Below are positions 36,339 to 44,903 of a stretch of 64,000 nt of DNA, piece by piece; position 1 is the first letter of the stretch, and the number at the start of each line of letters is the position of its first letter. Source of the DNA: SVEL01 sp017381055 (GTDB lineage Bacteria; Bacillota; Clostridia; Lachnospirales; Lachnospiraceae); NCBI GenBank assembly GCA_036307185.1, contig JAXJYC010000039.1, forward strand, positions 62,001-126,000, given 5' to 3'. The position numbers and the translations under genes are program-made. The notes under the pieces are model-generated. The model made no database searches. It worked only from the letters and a program-made list of their open reading frames with translations, and was not told the DNA's origin.

Positions 36339-38132
36339 ATGAGCGAAATAATAAAACGTAAAGACGTAGACATTAACAATACTTGGGCATTAGAGGATAT
36401 TTATTCTTCTGATGATTTATGGGAGGAAGAAGTCAAAACTTTTCTTGAGCTTTGCAAGAAACTTTCTTCTTATGAGGGACATCTTGCCGACTCAGCCGAT
36501 TCCCTTTATGGATATCTATGTGATAGCGAACAGGCCGAGAAGCTTTTAGAACGTATATATGTTTATGCCCATCAAGCTTCACATGTTGATATGAATAATA
36601 GCACTTACCAAAGCTTTGCTTCTAGAGCTACTTCTTATATGGCGACTTTTGGCAGTACTACTTCTTTCTTTACTCCAGAGATTTTAGCCAGCGACGAAGC
36701 TATTATTAGAGACTATATTGACAATAAGCCTGAGTTAAACATTTACAAGACTTTGTTTGATAGAATATTTAGAGAGAAGGAACACACTTTATCAAAGAGC
36801 GAAGAATCATTACTTGCTAATGTAAATGAATTAGCTTCTTCTCCTATGGATATATATTCTTTATTTACTAATGCTGATTTAACCTTTGAGAAAATTCATG
36901 ATGATAAAGGCAACTTAACAGATATGACTAACAGTCGTTACATTCCTTTCCTCAACAGCACTGATAGAAATGTCCGCAAGGAAGCTTTTATGTCTATGTA
37001 TAAATCCTTTGGTCAGTTTAAGAATACTCTTGCTGCTACTTTTAGCGCCAATGCCAAGAAGGCTACTTTCTTTGCCAACGCTAGAAAGTATGAAAGTTCA
37101 CTTGCTGCTAGCTTACAGCCAAAGGCTATTCCTTTATCTGTGTATAACAATCTTATAGAAACAATTCATAAACATTTACCTAAGATGTATAAGTATGTTT
37201 CTTTAAGAAAGAAGGCTTTAGGCCTAGATGAGCTTCATATGTATGATGTGTATGTACCTATGATAGAAGGCGTTGATAAAAAGATTTCTTTTGACGAAGC
37301 TAAGGCTACTGTGCTTGAAGCGTTAAAGCCTATGGGCGATGACTACCTAAAAATATTGCAGGAAGGCTTTAATAATCGTTGGATTGATATCTATGAAAAT
37401 GAAGGCAAGCGTAATGGTGCATATTCTTGGGGACCGTATGGTACACATCCTTATGTATTATTAAATCACAACGATGACTTTGATAGCATGTTTACTTTAG
37501 CTCATGAGATGGGTCACGCCCTTCACTCTTATTATTCAAACAAGACTCAGCCTTATGTATATGCCGGCTATCAGATATTCGTAGCCGAGGTTGCCTCTAC
37601 TTGCAACGAATCATTACTTATTCATCATTTGCTGAATAAATGTACTGATAAGAAGGAACGTGCTTACCTTATTAATCATTTTCTTGATAGCTTTAAGGGT
37701 ACTATATTTAGACAGACTATGTTTGCTGAATTCGAGAAAATCACTCATGAGATGAGCGACAAAGGCGAACCTCTTAACGCTGAAAAGCTCTGCGAGATAT
37801 ATCTTGAGTTAAATAAGCTTTACTTCGGTCCTGATATGATATCCGACGATGAGATTAAATATGAGTGGGCTAGAATCCCTCATTTCTATAGTGAGTTTTA
37901 TGTATATCAGTATGCTACTGGTTTTTCTGCTGCTATTGCATTATCAAAGCGTATTATGGAACTTGGTGAAGAAGGTGTCGCTGATTATATGAAATTCTTA
38001 ACAGGTGGTAGTTCTCTTGATCCTATTGAGCTTTTAAAGCTTGCCGGTGTGGATATGAGTAGTCCCGCACCTATTGATTCAGCATTGGAATTATTTGGAC
38101 AGTTGGTGGATGAATTGGAAGATTTAATATAA
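36339..38132 (+). CDS. pepF: Oligoendopeptidase F (M3B family)
   Basis: A 597-residue cytosolic zinc metallopeptidase for oligopeptides. The catalytic motif LAHEMGHALHSYY (HExxH) is followed by the downstream Glu in VAEVASTCNESLL, and the C-terminal IPHFYSEFYVYQYATGF is typical of the family. Length is normal. TAGGAGA lies upstream of the ATG. It is monocistronic, with a structured terminator at 38201-38260. Confidence 0.95.
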   Translation: MSEIIKRKDVDINNTWALEDIYSSDDLWEEEVKTFLELCKKLSSYEGHLADSADSLYGYLCDSEQAEKLLERIYVYAHQASHVDMNNSTYQSFASRATSYMATFGSTTSFFTPEILASDEAIIRDYIDNKPELNIYKTLFDRIFREKEHTLSKSEESLLANVNELASSPMDIYSLFTNADLTFEKIHDDKGNLTDMTNSRYIPFLNSTDRNVRKEAFMSMYKSFGQFKNTLAATFSANAKKATFFANARKYESSLAASLQPKAIPLSVYNNLIETIHKHLPKMYKYVSLRKKALGLDELHMYDVYVPMIEGVDKKISFDEAKATVLEALKPMGDDYLKILQEGFNNRWIDIYENEGKRNGAYSWGPYGTHPYVLLNHNDDFDSMFTLAHEMGHALHSYYSNKTQPYVYAGYQIFVAEVASTCNESLLIHHLLNKCTDKKERAYLINHFLDSFKGTIFRQTMFAEFEKITHEMSDKGEPLNAEKLCEIYLELNKLYFGPDMISDDEIKYEWARIPHFYSEFYVYQYATGFSAAIALSKRIMELGEEGVADYMKFLTGGSSLDPIELLKLAGVDMSSPAPIDSALELFGQLVDELEDLI

Positions 38133-38200
38133 AAAAACTTGATCTAGAGTAAAATATGTTATTGTATTTTATTATTACACATACTATAATTAACGACAAA

Positions 38201-38260
38201 AGAAGCGGGGTTCTGACCATCTGACATTTTAGTCCAAGATGGGTATCTCGCTTCTTTTTT
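38201..38260 (+). terminator. Structured terminator of pepF
   Basis: AGAAGCG (38201-38207) pairs with CGCTTCT (38249-38255), with CCATCT/AGATGG pairing inside, followed by a T run. It lies in a segment (about 38177-38280) absent from the otherwise similar flank of the second Rpn copy. Confidence 0.75.
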
Positions 38261-38410
38261 ATTTTCATCTATAAATATTCTATTTTTTATTATTTAGATT
38301 CTCAACTTTATTATAGAAAACTAAGATATTATAGATAGCACTCTGTATATTATTTTGATATATGGTTCTCTCCAGGATTTTGTTTTGAATCTTTGATTAA
38401 TTAACTCTGA

Positions 38411-39286
38411 TTATTTGATAAGTAATTCTTTTTGAAATAGAGCATCAGCAAACTCATCTACAGTCGCTGCATCTAAAGCTTTTTCAAGCCACATATTTAA
38501 TACATCTACATTTGTTTCCATTTCTAGTCTTTCCTTGATATAATCTGTCACTTCACCTTTTTTTGATAAAACTTTAATTATGGAATTATACACACCTAGA
38601 CATAATCCTTCCGAATGGCCATTTTTTCTTTGTTGCAAAAGAAGCTCCTCAAACTTCATATAACCTTCCTCCCATTCTCTACTCTTTTTTAATGTGACTA
38701 TTTTTTCATGTAATTTGTGTATAGACTTATTATCTGTTTTTTCTACATATTCATCTGTACTATCTTCAAAGTAACCTAGAAATGTTATCAGTTCCTTCGG
38801 AACTTCCTCCTTATTCTTTCCTTTTGTACTAAGGAAAATCTTGCAAGTTCCATCTCCCAGCTTTTCTCCGTCCTCTTCACAACGCTCAACAAATGTATAT
38901 CTATACAGACCTCTTCCAAAAGGATCAAACGTACATATAAATATAACATAGCTGTCTGGTAATTTATTGTAGTCATCACCCGGTTTCAGTTCCGATACAT
39001 CCAACTCTGCTTGATAATATCGGCTTCTACGCACTATATTATTTTCATCATTATTTTGTGCTTCAATATTATAATTGACATCATACTCACTTCTAGCATT
39101 AACATCTAATCTCACACATTTAGCATCCGAGCTCAATAGTATATTATGTTCTGTCTTTACATTAACCTTTGGGATAGTTCTTCCCAAAATAAGTTCCAAC
39201 ACAATCTGACACGTTTCTGGATCATTTAATGCTGCTGCAAAAAGAAATGAACTATTTAGATTTAAGTCTTTAAATTTTGTTCCCAT
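38411..39286 (-). CDS. Rpn-family PD-(D/E)XK nuclease/putative transposase, copy A
   Basis: A 291-residue protein of the Rpn/YhgA-like group (PD-(D/E)XK nuclease family transposase). The active-site pattern is visible as LDVNARSEYDVNYNIEAQ (Asp61, Glu75, Gln77) followed by RSRYYQAEL. Related Rpn proteins promote RecA-independent recombination. Copy A lacks the AEGR-type repeat tract of copy B. It ends in a helical region with EVTDYIKERLE. The start is shared with copy B, with GAGGT just before the ATG inside a small hairpin. Confidence 0.85.
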   Translation of the reverse strand: MGTKFKDLNLNSSFLFAAALNDPETCQIVLELILGRTIPKVNVKTEHNILLSSDAKCVRLDVNARSEYDVNYNIEAQNNDENNIVRRSRYYQAELDVSELKPGDDYNKLPDSYVIFICTFDPFGRGLYRYTFVERCEEDGEKLGDGTCKIFLSTKGKNKEEVPKELITFLGYFEDSTDEYVEKTDNKSIHKLHEKIVTLKKSREWEEGYMKFEELLLQQRKNGHSEGLCLGVYNSIIKVLSKKGEVTDYIKERLEMETNVDVLNMWLEKALDAATVDEFADALFQKELLIK

Positions 39287-39289
39287 ATT

Positions 39290-39310
39290 ACCTCTTTCTA
39301 ATACAGAGGT
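39290..39310 (-). promoter_or_regulatory. Hairpin over the Rpn A ribosome-binding site
   Basis: ACCTCT and AGAGGT (6 bp, 9-nt loop) pair on the minus strand so that the AGAGGT Shine-Dalgarno is covered. The same sequence occurs at 41230-41250 before copy B. Confidence 0.4.
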
Positions 39311-39483
39311 ACTATCTATATAGACAATTATAACTTATATAACCTTATCATTACAAGATATTTCTATTTTTTCTTATCCTACCGAGTTTTTGCCTTTTTT
39401 CTTACTTTGCTAGGTTAATTTCCTTATAAATCATCGACGTACACATAAAACTCCTTCTAATCTTCTTTATTTCCACCACAATT

Positions 39484-40031
39484 AACCATAATCATTTAAG
39501 AAGTATTGGTGCAGCTGCTATTTCAGAAGAAGATGGTCAGTTGCATCCAACAGCAGCTGGTATGCTTATATTTGGAAATGAATATAATATCGTTAGACAT
39601 TTTCCTGAGTACTTTTTGGATTATAGAGAAGAATTAGATCCTACAACACGTTGGACGGACAGAGTGCAGTCAAGCTCCGGGGAACGGTCTGGTAGCGGTG
39701 TTCCTAATATCTTTAATGTGTGGGAAGATGAAGGTTGGGAAGAACCAGTGAAAGAAGAAAGGTTTGAGCCTGATAGAACTGTTTTATCGCTTTCTTTTAA
39801 GAAAAAACAAGCGATAAAAACAAGCGATAAAAAACAAGCGATAAAAAGGTAAGCATTAAAACTGCTGAAAGAATGAAAATGATAAGAGCATACCTTACAG
39901 CCAATGGTCCATCTAAAACAGTTGATATTGCTGAATATATTGGGTTGAGTTCGGCTCGTACTAGGGCTATTTTATCAGAAATACCTGAGATGAAATTCAA
40001 AGGCGAAAATCGTAATAGAATATATTTTTGA
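39484..40031 (+). pseudogene. Decayed AlbA_2/HATPase-type ATP-binding regulator
   Basis: The reading frame from about 39484 gives LHPTAAGMLIFGNEYNIVRHFPEYFLDY, typical of the central part of AAA_4/AlbA_2 ATP-binding transcription regulators. There is no N-terminal DNA-binding half. At SSGERSGSGVPNIF the frame jumps from the SSG..SG region straight to the late GERSGSGIP-type motif, so about 100 residues of ATPase core are missing. A triplicated CAAGCGATAAAAA unit (about 39809-39848) leads to a stop at 39852. In another frame 39852-40031 encodes the C-terminal winged helix (SKTVDIAEYIGLSSARTRAIL). The gene is therefore truncated, internally deleted and frameshifted. Confidence 0.85.
39809..39849 (+). 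repeat. Triplicated CAAGCGATAAAAA unit in the pseudogene
   Basis: Three 13-15-bp units differing only in A-run length sit at the frameshift, consistent with replication slippage. Confidence 0.8.
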
Positions 40032-40231
40032 TAAAAAAATAATAGCAAATTAATAGAGGGTAAGTAGCTGAAAACGCATATGTTATTGTATTTTATTATT
40101 TAGATTCTCAACTTTATTATGGAAAACTAAGATATTATAGATAGTACTCTGTATATTATTTTGATATATGGTTCTCTCCAGGATTTTGTTTTGATTTTGT
40201 AGACCTATCATACTATAATAAGATTTTTGAT

Positions 40232-40271
40232 TATCCTGCTATTTACTATAGTTTTAGTAGATAGCAGGATA
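40232..40271. repeat. 17-bp-arm hairpin downstream of Rpn B
   Basis: TATCCTGCTATTTACTA (40232-40248) pairs with 40255-40271 with one G-T wobble and a 6-nt loop. No T run follows on the minus strand, so it is a poor terminator for Rpn B. It is absent after copy A. Confidence 0.7.
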
Positions 40272-40290
40272 CTTTTGATTAATTGAATAA

Positions 40291-41226
40291 TTAACTATTT
40301 TTACTTATTTCTTTTTCAAATTCTTCTACGGACGGAACTACTGCCGCAACTGTAAGCCATTTATTTAGCACTTCTACATCCGTTTCATTTTCAATCTTTG
40401 CTTTAACATCTTCTGTTACATCACCTTTCGTAGATAAAACAGTGATGATAGACTTAACACTAGTAAGGTATACACCTTCTTGTTGACCTTCTGCTCGACC
40501 TTCTGCTCGACCTTCTGCTCGACCTTCTTTTAAACCTTCCGCTCTAGCTTCTTTTCTAGCTTCACTTGTTTGTTCTAAAAGAAATTCTTCTAGTCTCATA
40601 TATCCTTCCTCCCATTCTCTACTCTTTTTCAATGTAACTATCCTATTATGCAGCTCACTTATTGATTTATTATCAATTTTTTCTACATATGTATCAGAAC
40701 TATCTTCAAAATATCCAAGAAATGTAACTAACTCTTTTGGCACATCATCTTTATTTTTACCTTTTGTGTTAAGAAAAATTTTACACGTACCATCACCTAG
40801 TGGTTGTCCATTTTCCTCACACCTTTCGACAAACGTGTATCTATACAGTCCTTCATCAAAAGGATCAAAGGTACAAATAAATATAACATAACTATCGGGT
40901 AGCTTATTATAGTCGTCTCCTGGTTTAAGTTCAGATACATCTAGTTCCGCCTGATAATATCGACTTCGACGTATAATATTCTTCTCATTGCTATTTTGAG
41001 CTTCTATGTTGTAATTCACATCATATTCACTCCTAGCATTTACGTCTAACCTTACGCATTTAGAATCCGGACTAAGCAAAATATTATGTTCTGTCTTCAC
41101 ATTCACCTTTGGGATAGGCGCTCCTAGAATCAACTCCAAAGCAATTCGACAGATTTCTGGATCATTGAATGCTGCTGCAAATAGAAAAGCGTTATTTAGA
41201 TTTAAGTCTTTAAATTTTATTCCCAT
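40291..41226 (-). CDS. Rpn-family PD-(D/E)XK nuclease/putative transposase, copy B
   Basis: A 311-residue paralogue of the protein at 38411, colinear and highly similar over the N-terminal 200 residues, with the same Asp, Glu and Gln active-site pattern. It differs by an Ala-Glu-Gly-Arg-rich repeat tract (about residues 222-246), common in this family, and by a shorter tail. Flanking DNA is duplicated with it. Confidence 0.85.
   Translation of the reverse strand: MGIKFKDLNLNNAFLFAAAFNDPEICRIALELILGAPIPKVNVKTEHNILLSPDSKCVRLDVNARSEYDVNYNIEAQNSNEKNIIRRSRYYQAELDVSELKPGDDYNKLPDSYVIFICTFDPFDEGLYRYTFVERCEENGQPLGDGTCKIFLNTKGKNKDDVPKELVTFLGYFEDSSDTYVEKIDNKSISELHNRIVTLKKSREWEEGYMRLEEFLLEQTSEARKEARAEGLKEGRAEGRAEGRAEGQQEGVYLTSVKSIITVLSTKGDVTEDVKAKIENETDVEVLNKWLTVAAVVPSVEEFEKEISKNS
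40484..40530 (-). repeat. 12-bp tandem repeat encoding AEGR in Rpn B
   Basis: Plus-strand GACCTTCTGCTC is repeated three times in frame, giving the GRAEGRAEGRAEG stretch. Confidence 0.85.
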
Positions 41227-41308
41227 ATTACCTCTTTCTAATACAGAGGTACTATCTATATAGATAATTATAACTTATATAACCTTATCATTACAAGATA
41301 TTTCTTTA

Positions 41309-41347
41309 AAAAAACAAGGCCACATCCTTCAAACAGATGCGGCCTTG
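41309..41347 (-). terminator. Terminator of asd
   Basis: CAAGGCC (41315-41321) and GGCCTTG (41341-41347), with CATC/GATG pairing inside, followed on the minus strand by a T run. Confidence 0.9.
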
Positions 41348-41388
41348 CCACCATAACATTCTTATATCAATCTGTATTACAAATAACC

Positions 41389-42480
41389 TTACGCGTTCTT
41401 TGGCTCAATATAACCTAATGCCTTAAGTAACTCTGCTGATAATACAGCACCACCTGCAGCACCACGAACTGTGTTGTGTGATAAACCTACGAACTTGTAA
41501 TCGTATACGCTATCTTCTCTTAATCTACCGATTGAGATACCCATACCGTTCTCGAAATCAACATCTTCGCTAACCTGTGGACGGTTATCTTCCTCAAGGT
41601 ACTGAATGAACTGCTTTGGAGCGCTTGGAAGCTCAAGCTCCTGTGGAAGTCCCTTGAAGTTAACTAACTTCTCGATAAGCTGTTCCTTTGTAGGCTTCTT
41701 ATCAAACTTAACAAATACAGCTGCTGTATGTCCGTTAAGAACTGGAACTCTGATACACTGTGTTGTGATAACTGGTGAAGCTGCCTTCTTAATAACGCCG
41801 TCTTCTACCTTACCCCAAAGTCTTAATGGCTCCTGCTCACTCTTCTCTTCCTCACCACCGATGAATGGGATGATATTTCCTACCATCTCTGGCCACTCTG
41901 CAAATGTCTTACCTGCACCTGAGATAGCCTGGTATGTTGTAGCTACAACTTCCTTTGGACCAAACTCTTTCCATGCTGTAAGTACTGGAGCGTAGCTCTG
42001 GATTGAACAGTTAGGCTTAACTGCTACGAATCCCTTCTTTGTACCAAGTCTTTCCTTCTGGTACTTGATAACCTCATAATGCTCTGGATTAATCTCTGGA
42101 ACTACCATAGGAACGTCTGGTGTCCAACGATGTGCACTGTTATTAGAAACAACTGGTGTCTCTGTCTTAGCATATGCATCCTCGATAGCCTTAATCTCAT
42201 CCTTAGACATATCAACTGCACTAAATACGAAATCTACTTCTGCTGCTACCTTCTCTACTTCGTTAACATTCATAACCACAAGCTTCTTAACTGCTTCTGG
42301 CATTGGTGTTGTCATCTTCCATCTATCGCCTACTGCTTCTTCATATGTCTTACCAGCTGAACGTGGGCTCGCTGCCACTGTCACTACCTCAAACCATGGG
42401 TGGTTCTCAAGTAATGCGATAAAACGCTGGCCTACCATACCTGTTGCACCTAAAATACCTACCTTTAATTTCTGACTCAT
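41389..42480 (-). CDS. asd: Aspartate-semialdehyde dehydrogenase, archaeal/fungal-type
   Basis: Reduces aspartyl phosphate to aspartate semialdehyde, the substrate of DapA and of the threonine/methionine branch. The NADP site GILGATGMVGQRFI, the catalytic Cys in VKPNCSIQSY and the downstream YQAISGAGK are seen. Length 363 and these motifs fit the archaeal/fungal-like subgroup better than the E. coli type. It is monocistronic, with a small leader hairpin near 42516-42529 but no lysine riboswitch. Confidence 0.95.
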   Translation of the reverse strand: MSQKLKVGILGATGMVGQRFIALLENHPWFEVVTVAASPRSAGKTYEEAVGDRWKMTTPMPEAVKKLVVMNVNEVEKVAAEVDFVFSAVDMSKDEIKAIEDAYAKTETPVVSNNSAHRWTPDVPMVVPEINPEHYEVIKYQKERLGTKKGFVAVKPNCSIQSYAPVLTAWKEFGPKEVVATTYQAISGAGKTFAEWPEMVGNIIPFIGGEEEKSEQEPLRLWGKVEDGVIKKAASPVITTQCIRVPVLNGHTAAVFVKFDKKPTKEQLIEKLVNFKGLPQELELPSAPKQFIQYLEEDNRPQVSEDVDFENGMGISIGRLREDSVYDYKFVGLSHNTVRGAAGGAVLSAELLKALGYIEPKNA

Positions 42481-42599
42481 ATCTTCTCATCTCCTAAATT
42501 CATGTTCGTCTGTCGCGGACTTTTGTCCGTCGCATGTGTTATATATTATCACACATCCTAAAAAAAGCAAGCGTTTTTTTATAAAACTTTAAAAAAGTG

Positions 42600-42628
42600 T
42601 TTACACACTCCCTATTTTACTTTAATAT
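42600..42628 (+). promoter_or_regulatory. Sigma-A promoter of tRNA-Thr
   Basis: TTTACA (42600-42605), a 17-bp spacer and TAATAT (42623-42628), 14 bp before the tRNA 5' end. Confidence 0.7.
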
Positions 42629-42641
42629 TATCCTTGAAAAT

Positions 42642-42712
42642 GCTTCCATAGTTCAACGGTAAAACAGGTCACTCGTAATGTCCAGTTGTCGGTTCGATTC
42701 CGATTGGAAGCT
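42642..42712 (+). tRNA. tRNA-Thr (anticodon CGT)
   Basis: A cloverleaf is readable: acceptor GCTTCCA/TGGAAGC, short D arm GTT/AAC around CAACGGTAA, anticodon loop CTCGTAA with CGT at 42674-42676, a 4-nt variable loop and the T arm TCGGTTCGATTCCGA. At 71 nt it is short, the D stem is weak, and the anticodon stem GGTCA/TGTCC has a central T-T mismatch. CCA is not encoded. It reads ACG codons. Confidence 0.85.
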
Positions 42713-42725
42713 TAGATACAAACAC

Positions 42726-42763
42726 AAAAAGAGGTAGCAAACTAAACTGCTACCTCTTTTATT
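42726..42763 (+). terminator. Bidirectional terminator shared by tRNA-Thr and the DHH gene
   Basis: AAAAGAGGTAGCA (42727-42739) and its complement (42748-42760) are followed by T runs on both strands. The stop codon and last codons of the convergent DHH gene lie inside this hairpin. Confidence 0.9.
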
Positions 42764-43743
42764 TTACCTAAGTGTTCTGCCACTACTCTCTTAAAATTCT
42801 CTCTTACTATCTCTAATAAAGTATCTAAAGATTCTATTCTATTTCTAAGGGATATATATCCACCAGCCATTCGTGCATGACCACCGCCTGTTCCTATTCC
42901 CTCTAAGGCTTCTATAGCTATCTGTCCTGCATTACAGCCACTCTGTTTATCACTTCTTACTGATATCTTAATCCCTTCTGTTCTAACAGAATATACCACA
43001 GCCAGGTACACATCCTTAACTGCCACCATGAAGTCTGCTATCTCCGCGATTAACGCCTCAGGACAATCTTTTCCTGTATTGGCAAAGCTTACATAATCTT
43101 CAACTGTGATAGATGAAAACGCACTACCATAAGCTTGTAAATCTTCCAATTCCATGGCACCAGCCTCTAATATATTCATATATTTTTCATCAGACATAAA
43201 GAACATCTTTGAAAACATTTCTAAATCTAACTGACTAACACCTCTTGTAAGCTGCGCTGTATCTATCTTTATACCATAAAGAAGAGCTGTCGCCACCTCA
43301 ACTGTCATAGGTATATTATTTTCAAAATAATATGATGCTATAATAGAGGCACAGGCACCCACTCCAGTTCTTATATCCGAAAATACGTAAGGATACCCCT
43401 GTACTACCTGATGATGGTCGATGCTAATAACCTTATCACATGCCAAATCATATACATTGCCACTATTCTTTTGAGCATCTATTAGAATAATCTGCGAATC
43501 CTCTGGCACAGCTACTATTCTATCGATATTCACTGCCTTTATATCGAATAACTCCATCATTTTTCTTGTGTTGTGTCTATCTATTTTGCCTTTATAGCAT
43601 ATGGTTGCTTCTATATTGTAGGTTTTAAGCAAGTTTTGTAATCCATATGCACTAGCTATTGCATCTGGATCTGGGAAGTCATGGGTCTGTATAAAAACCC
43701 TACTTGATGTAATATTTGAAATTATATCCTTCAAATTACTCAT
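42742..43743 (-). CDS. DHH-family phosphoesterase (NrnA-like)
   Basis: A 333-residue DHH/DHHA1 protein. Metal-binding motifs are HDFPDPDAIAS, LIDAQ and VISIDHHQ, and the DHHA1 domain ends with GTGGGHARMAGG. NrnA-type members degrade nanoRNA and pAp or cyclic-dinucleotide products; which substrate applies here is not determined. The 3' end overlaps the shared terminator hairpin. Confidence 0.88.
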   Translation of the reverse strand: MSNLKDIISNITSSRVFIQTHDFPDPDAIASAYGLQNLLKTYNIEATICYKGKIDRHNTRKMMELFDIKAVNIDRIVAVPEDSQIILIDAQKNSGNVYDLACDKVISIDHHQVVQGYPYVFSDIRTGVGACASIIASYYFENNIPMTVEVATALLYGIKIDTAQLTRGVSQLDLEMFSKMFFMSDEKYMNILEAGAMELEDLQAYGSAFSSITVEDYVSFANTGKDCPEALIAEIADFMVAVKDVYLAVVYSVRTEGIKISVRSDKQSGCNAGQIAIEALEGIGTGGGHARMAGGYISLRNRIESLDTLLEIVRENFKRVVAEHLGKIKEVAV

Positions 43744-43844
43744 GCTTTTCTACCTTTTTCTTTCATTCTTCCTAGGAAGTAACATTATTCTACAACAAAA
43801 GGGCGCGCTTTGCACCCCCTTTTTAGTATATTTTTAACATTTTT

Positions 43845-44690
43845 CTAAACAGCTACTATTATACCACCATCATTTGCATATAATGTAGCCACACCTGCTG
43901 TATCTGCTATTGTTATATCCTTAAATTTGGCAAGCTTTAATATCTCATCTTTCACCCACTTAGCTCTCTCCAAACAATTCACATGAGATATAGCAAGCAC
44001 CTTTTCTTCTATATTTTTTGTATTCTCTACAATATAATCAATCATTTTCTTCAATGCTCGTTCCATACCTCTAGCCTGTCCAAGCTGAATGATTAATCCT
44101 TCATCTGACGCACTCATAACCGGCTTTATATTAAGCACCGAAGCAACTATAGCCTTAAGATTAGAAAGACGACCATTCTTTCTAAGAGGCTCTAATGTCT
44201 CTATAACAAAGTATGTCTTCATCTCTAAAGAGTAAGCCTCTACCTTTTCTACTATCTCTTCAAAAGAAAGATTACTCTCCGCCAACTCATAAATCTTCTG
44301 CGCAATATTTCCCTCTCCGCAAGACGCCGAGCAAGAATCAAAAACATGTATCTTCTTAGGATCTCCTGGATTCTCTTCATAATACATTTTCATACCTGTC
44401 ATAGCACTATTGTAGCTACCACTAAGATTTCCTGACAATGTCACTACAAACACACAATCATAATCACCCTCATAAGCCTCCATATATCTTTGTGGAGAAG
44501 AGCAAGCCGATCTAGCATAATCCTTAGCTGCTGCCACATGATCTATAAACTCTTTTTGATTAAAAGTCTCATCATCTACGTATTCTTTTCCTTCCAAAGA
44601 CAAAGTCAACGGAACTATCTCCACCTTACCGTACACTTCATTAGCTTTGCTAATATCACAACAGCTATCTCCAATTATCTTATACTTCAT
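43845..44690 (-). CDS. DegV family fatty-acid-binding protein
   Basis: A 281-residue DegV protein with the N-terminal KYKIIGDSCCDIS, the VVTLSGNLSGSYNSA lipid-head motif and the late ISHVNCLERA. Members bind a fatty acid and, as FakB, present it to the FakA kinase; no fakA is nearby. It is probably cotranscribed with the DHH gene 101 bp downstream, though not certainly. Confidence 0.92.
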   Translation of the reverse strand: MKYKIIGDSCCDISKANEVYGKVEIVPLTLSLEGKEYVDDETFNQKEFIDHVAAAKDYARSACSSPQRYMEAYEGDYDCVFVVTLSGNLSGSYNSAMTGMKMYYEENPGDPKKIHVFDSCSASCGEGNIAQKIYELAESNLSFEEIVEKVEAYSLEMKTYFVIETLEPLRKNGRLSNLKAIVASVLNIKPVMSASDEGLIIQLGQARGMERALKKMIDYIVENTKNIEEKVLAISHVNCLERAKWVKDEILKLAKFKDITIADTAGVATLYANDGGIIVAV

Positions 44691-44903
44691 ATAATTAGCA
44701 CCATCCTTTTTGAAGTTTTCTATATAATACGCGCTCTATTTTATATAGTTTTAATTACTACTTATGATAACACCGCTCCTTAACCCTTGTCAATATAGCT
44801 AGTAAAATCACACTTGTAATATTAGCCACAAAGCTTTAAAATATTGTTAAGAATATATTTAATTTAAATAAAATTTTACATTACTTTACGAAAGGACTTT
44901 ATC

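Larger units (their letters stand above)
38286..39366 (-). repeat. Duplicated unit A (Rpn gene with both flanks)
   Basis: The unit matches 40091-41307: about 100 bp downstream of the stop (TTTAGATTCTCAAC.. to ..CCAGGATTTTG) and about 80 bp upstream of the start (..AATACAGAGGTACTATC to ATTACAAGATATTTC) are nearly identical in both. The coding parts have diverged more. Confidence 0.85.
40091..41307 (-). repeat. Duplicated unit B (Rpn gene with both flanks)
   Basis: The second copy of the unit at 38286-39366. Its downstream flank has an extra segment of about 70 bp holding a 17-bp-arm hairpin (40232-40271). Confidence 0.85.

Noticed and set aside
40484..40530. Possible CRISPR-like or iterated regulatory repeat
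   Set aside because: The 12-bp units are in frame and encode AEGR repeats common in Rpn proteins.
38411..41226. Insertion sequence or composite transposon
   Set aside because: Rpn proteins are called putative transposases, but no terminal inverted repeats or target duplications are seen around the units; a segmental duplication explains the data.
42505..42535. Regulatory hairpin in the asd leader
   Set aside because: CGGAC/GTCCG is only 5 bp with no terminator or clear link to the ribosome-binding site; too weak to claim.
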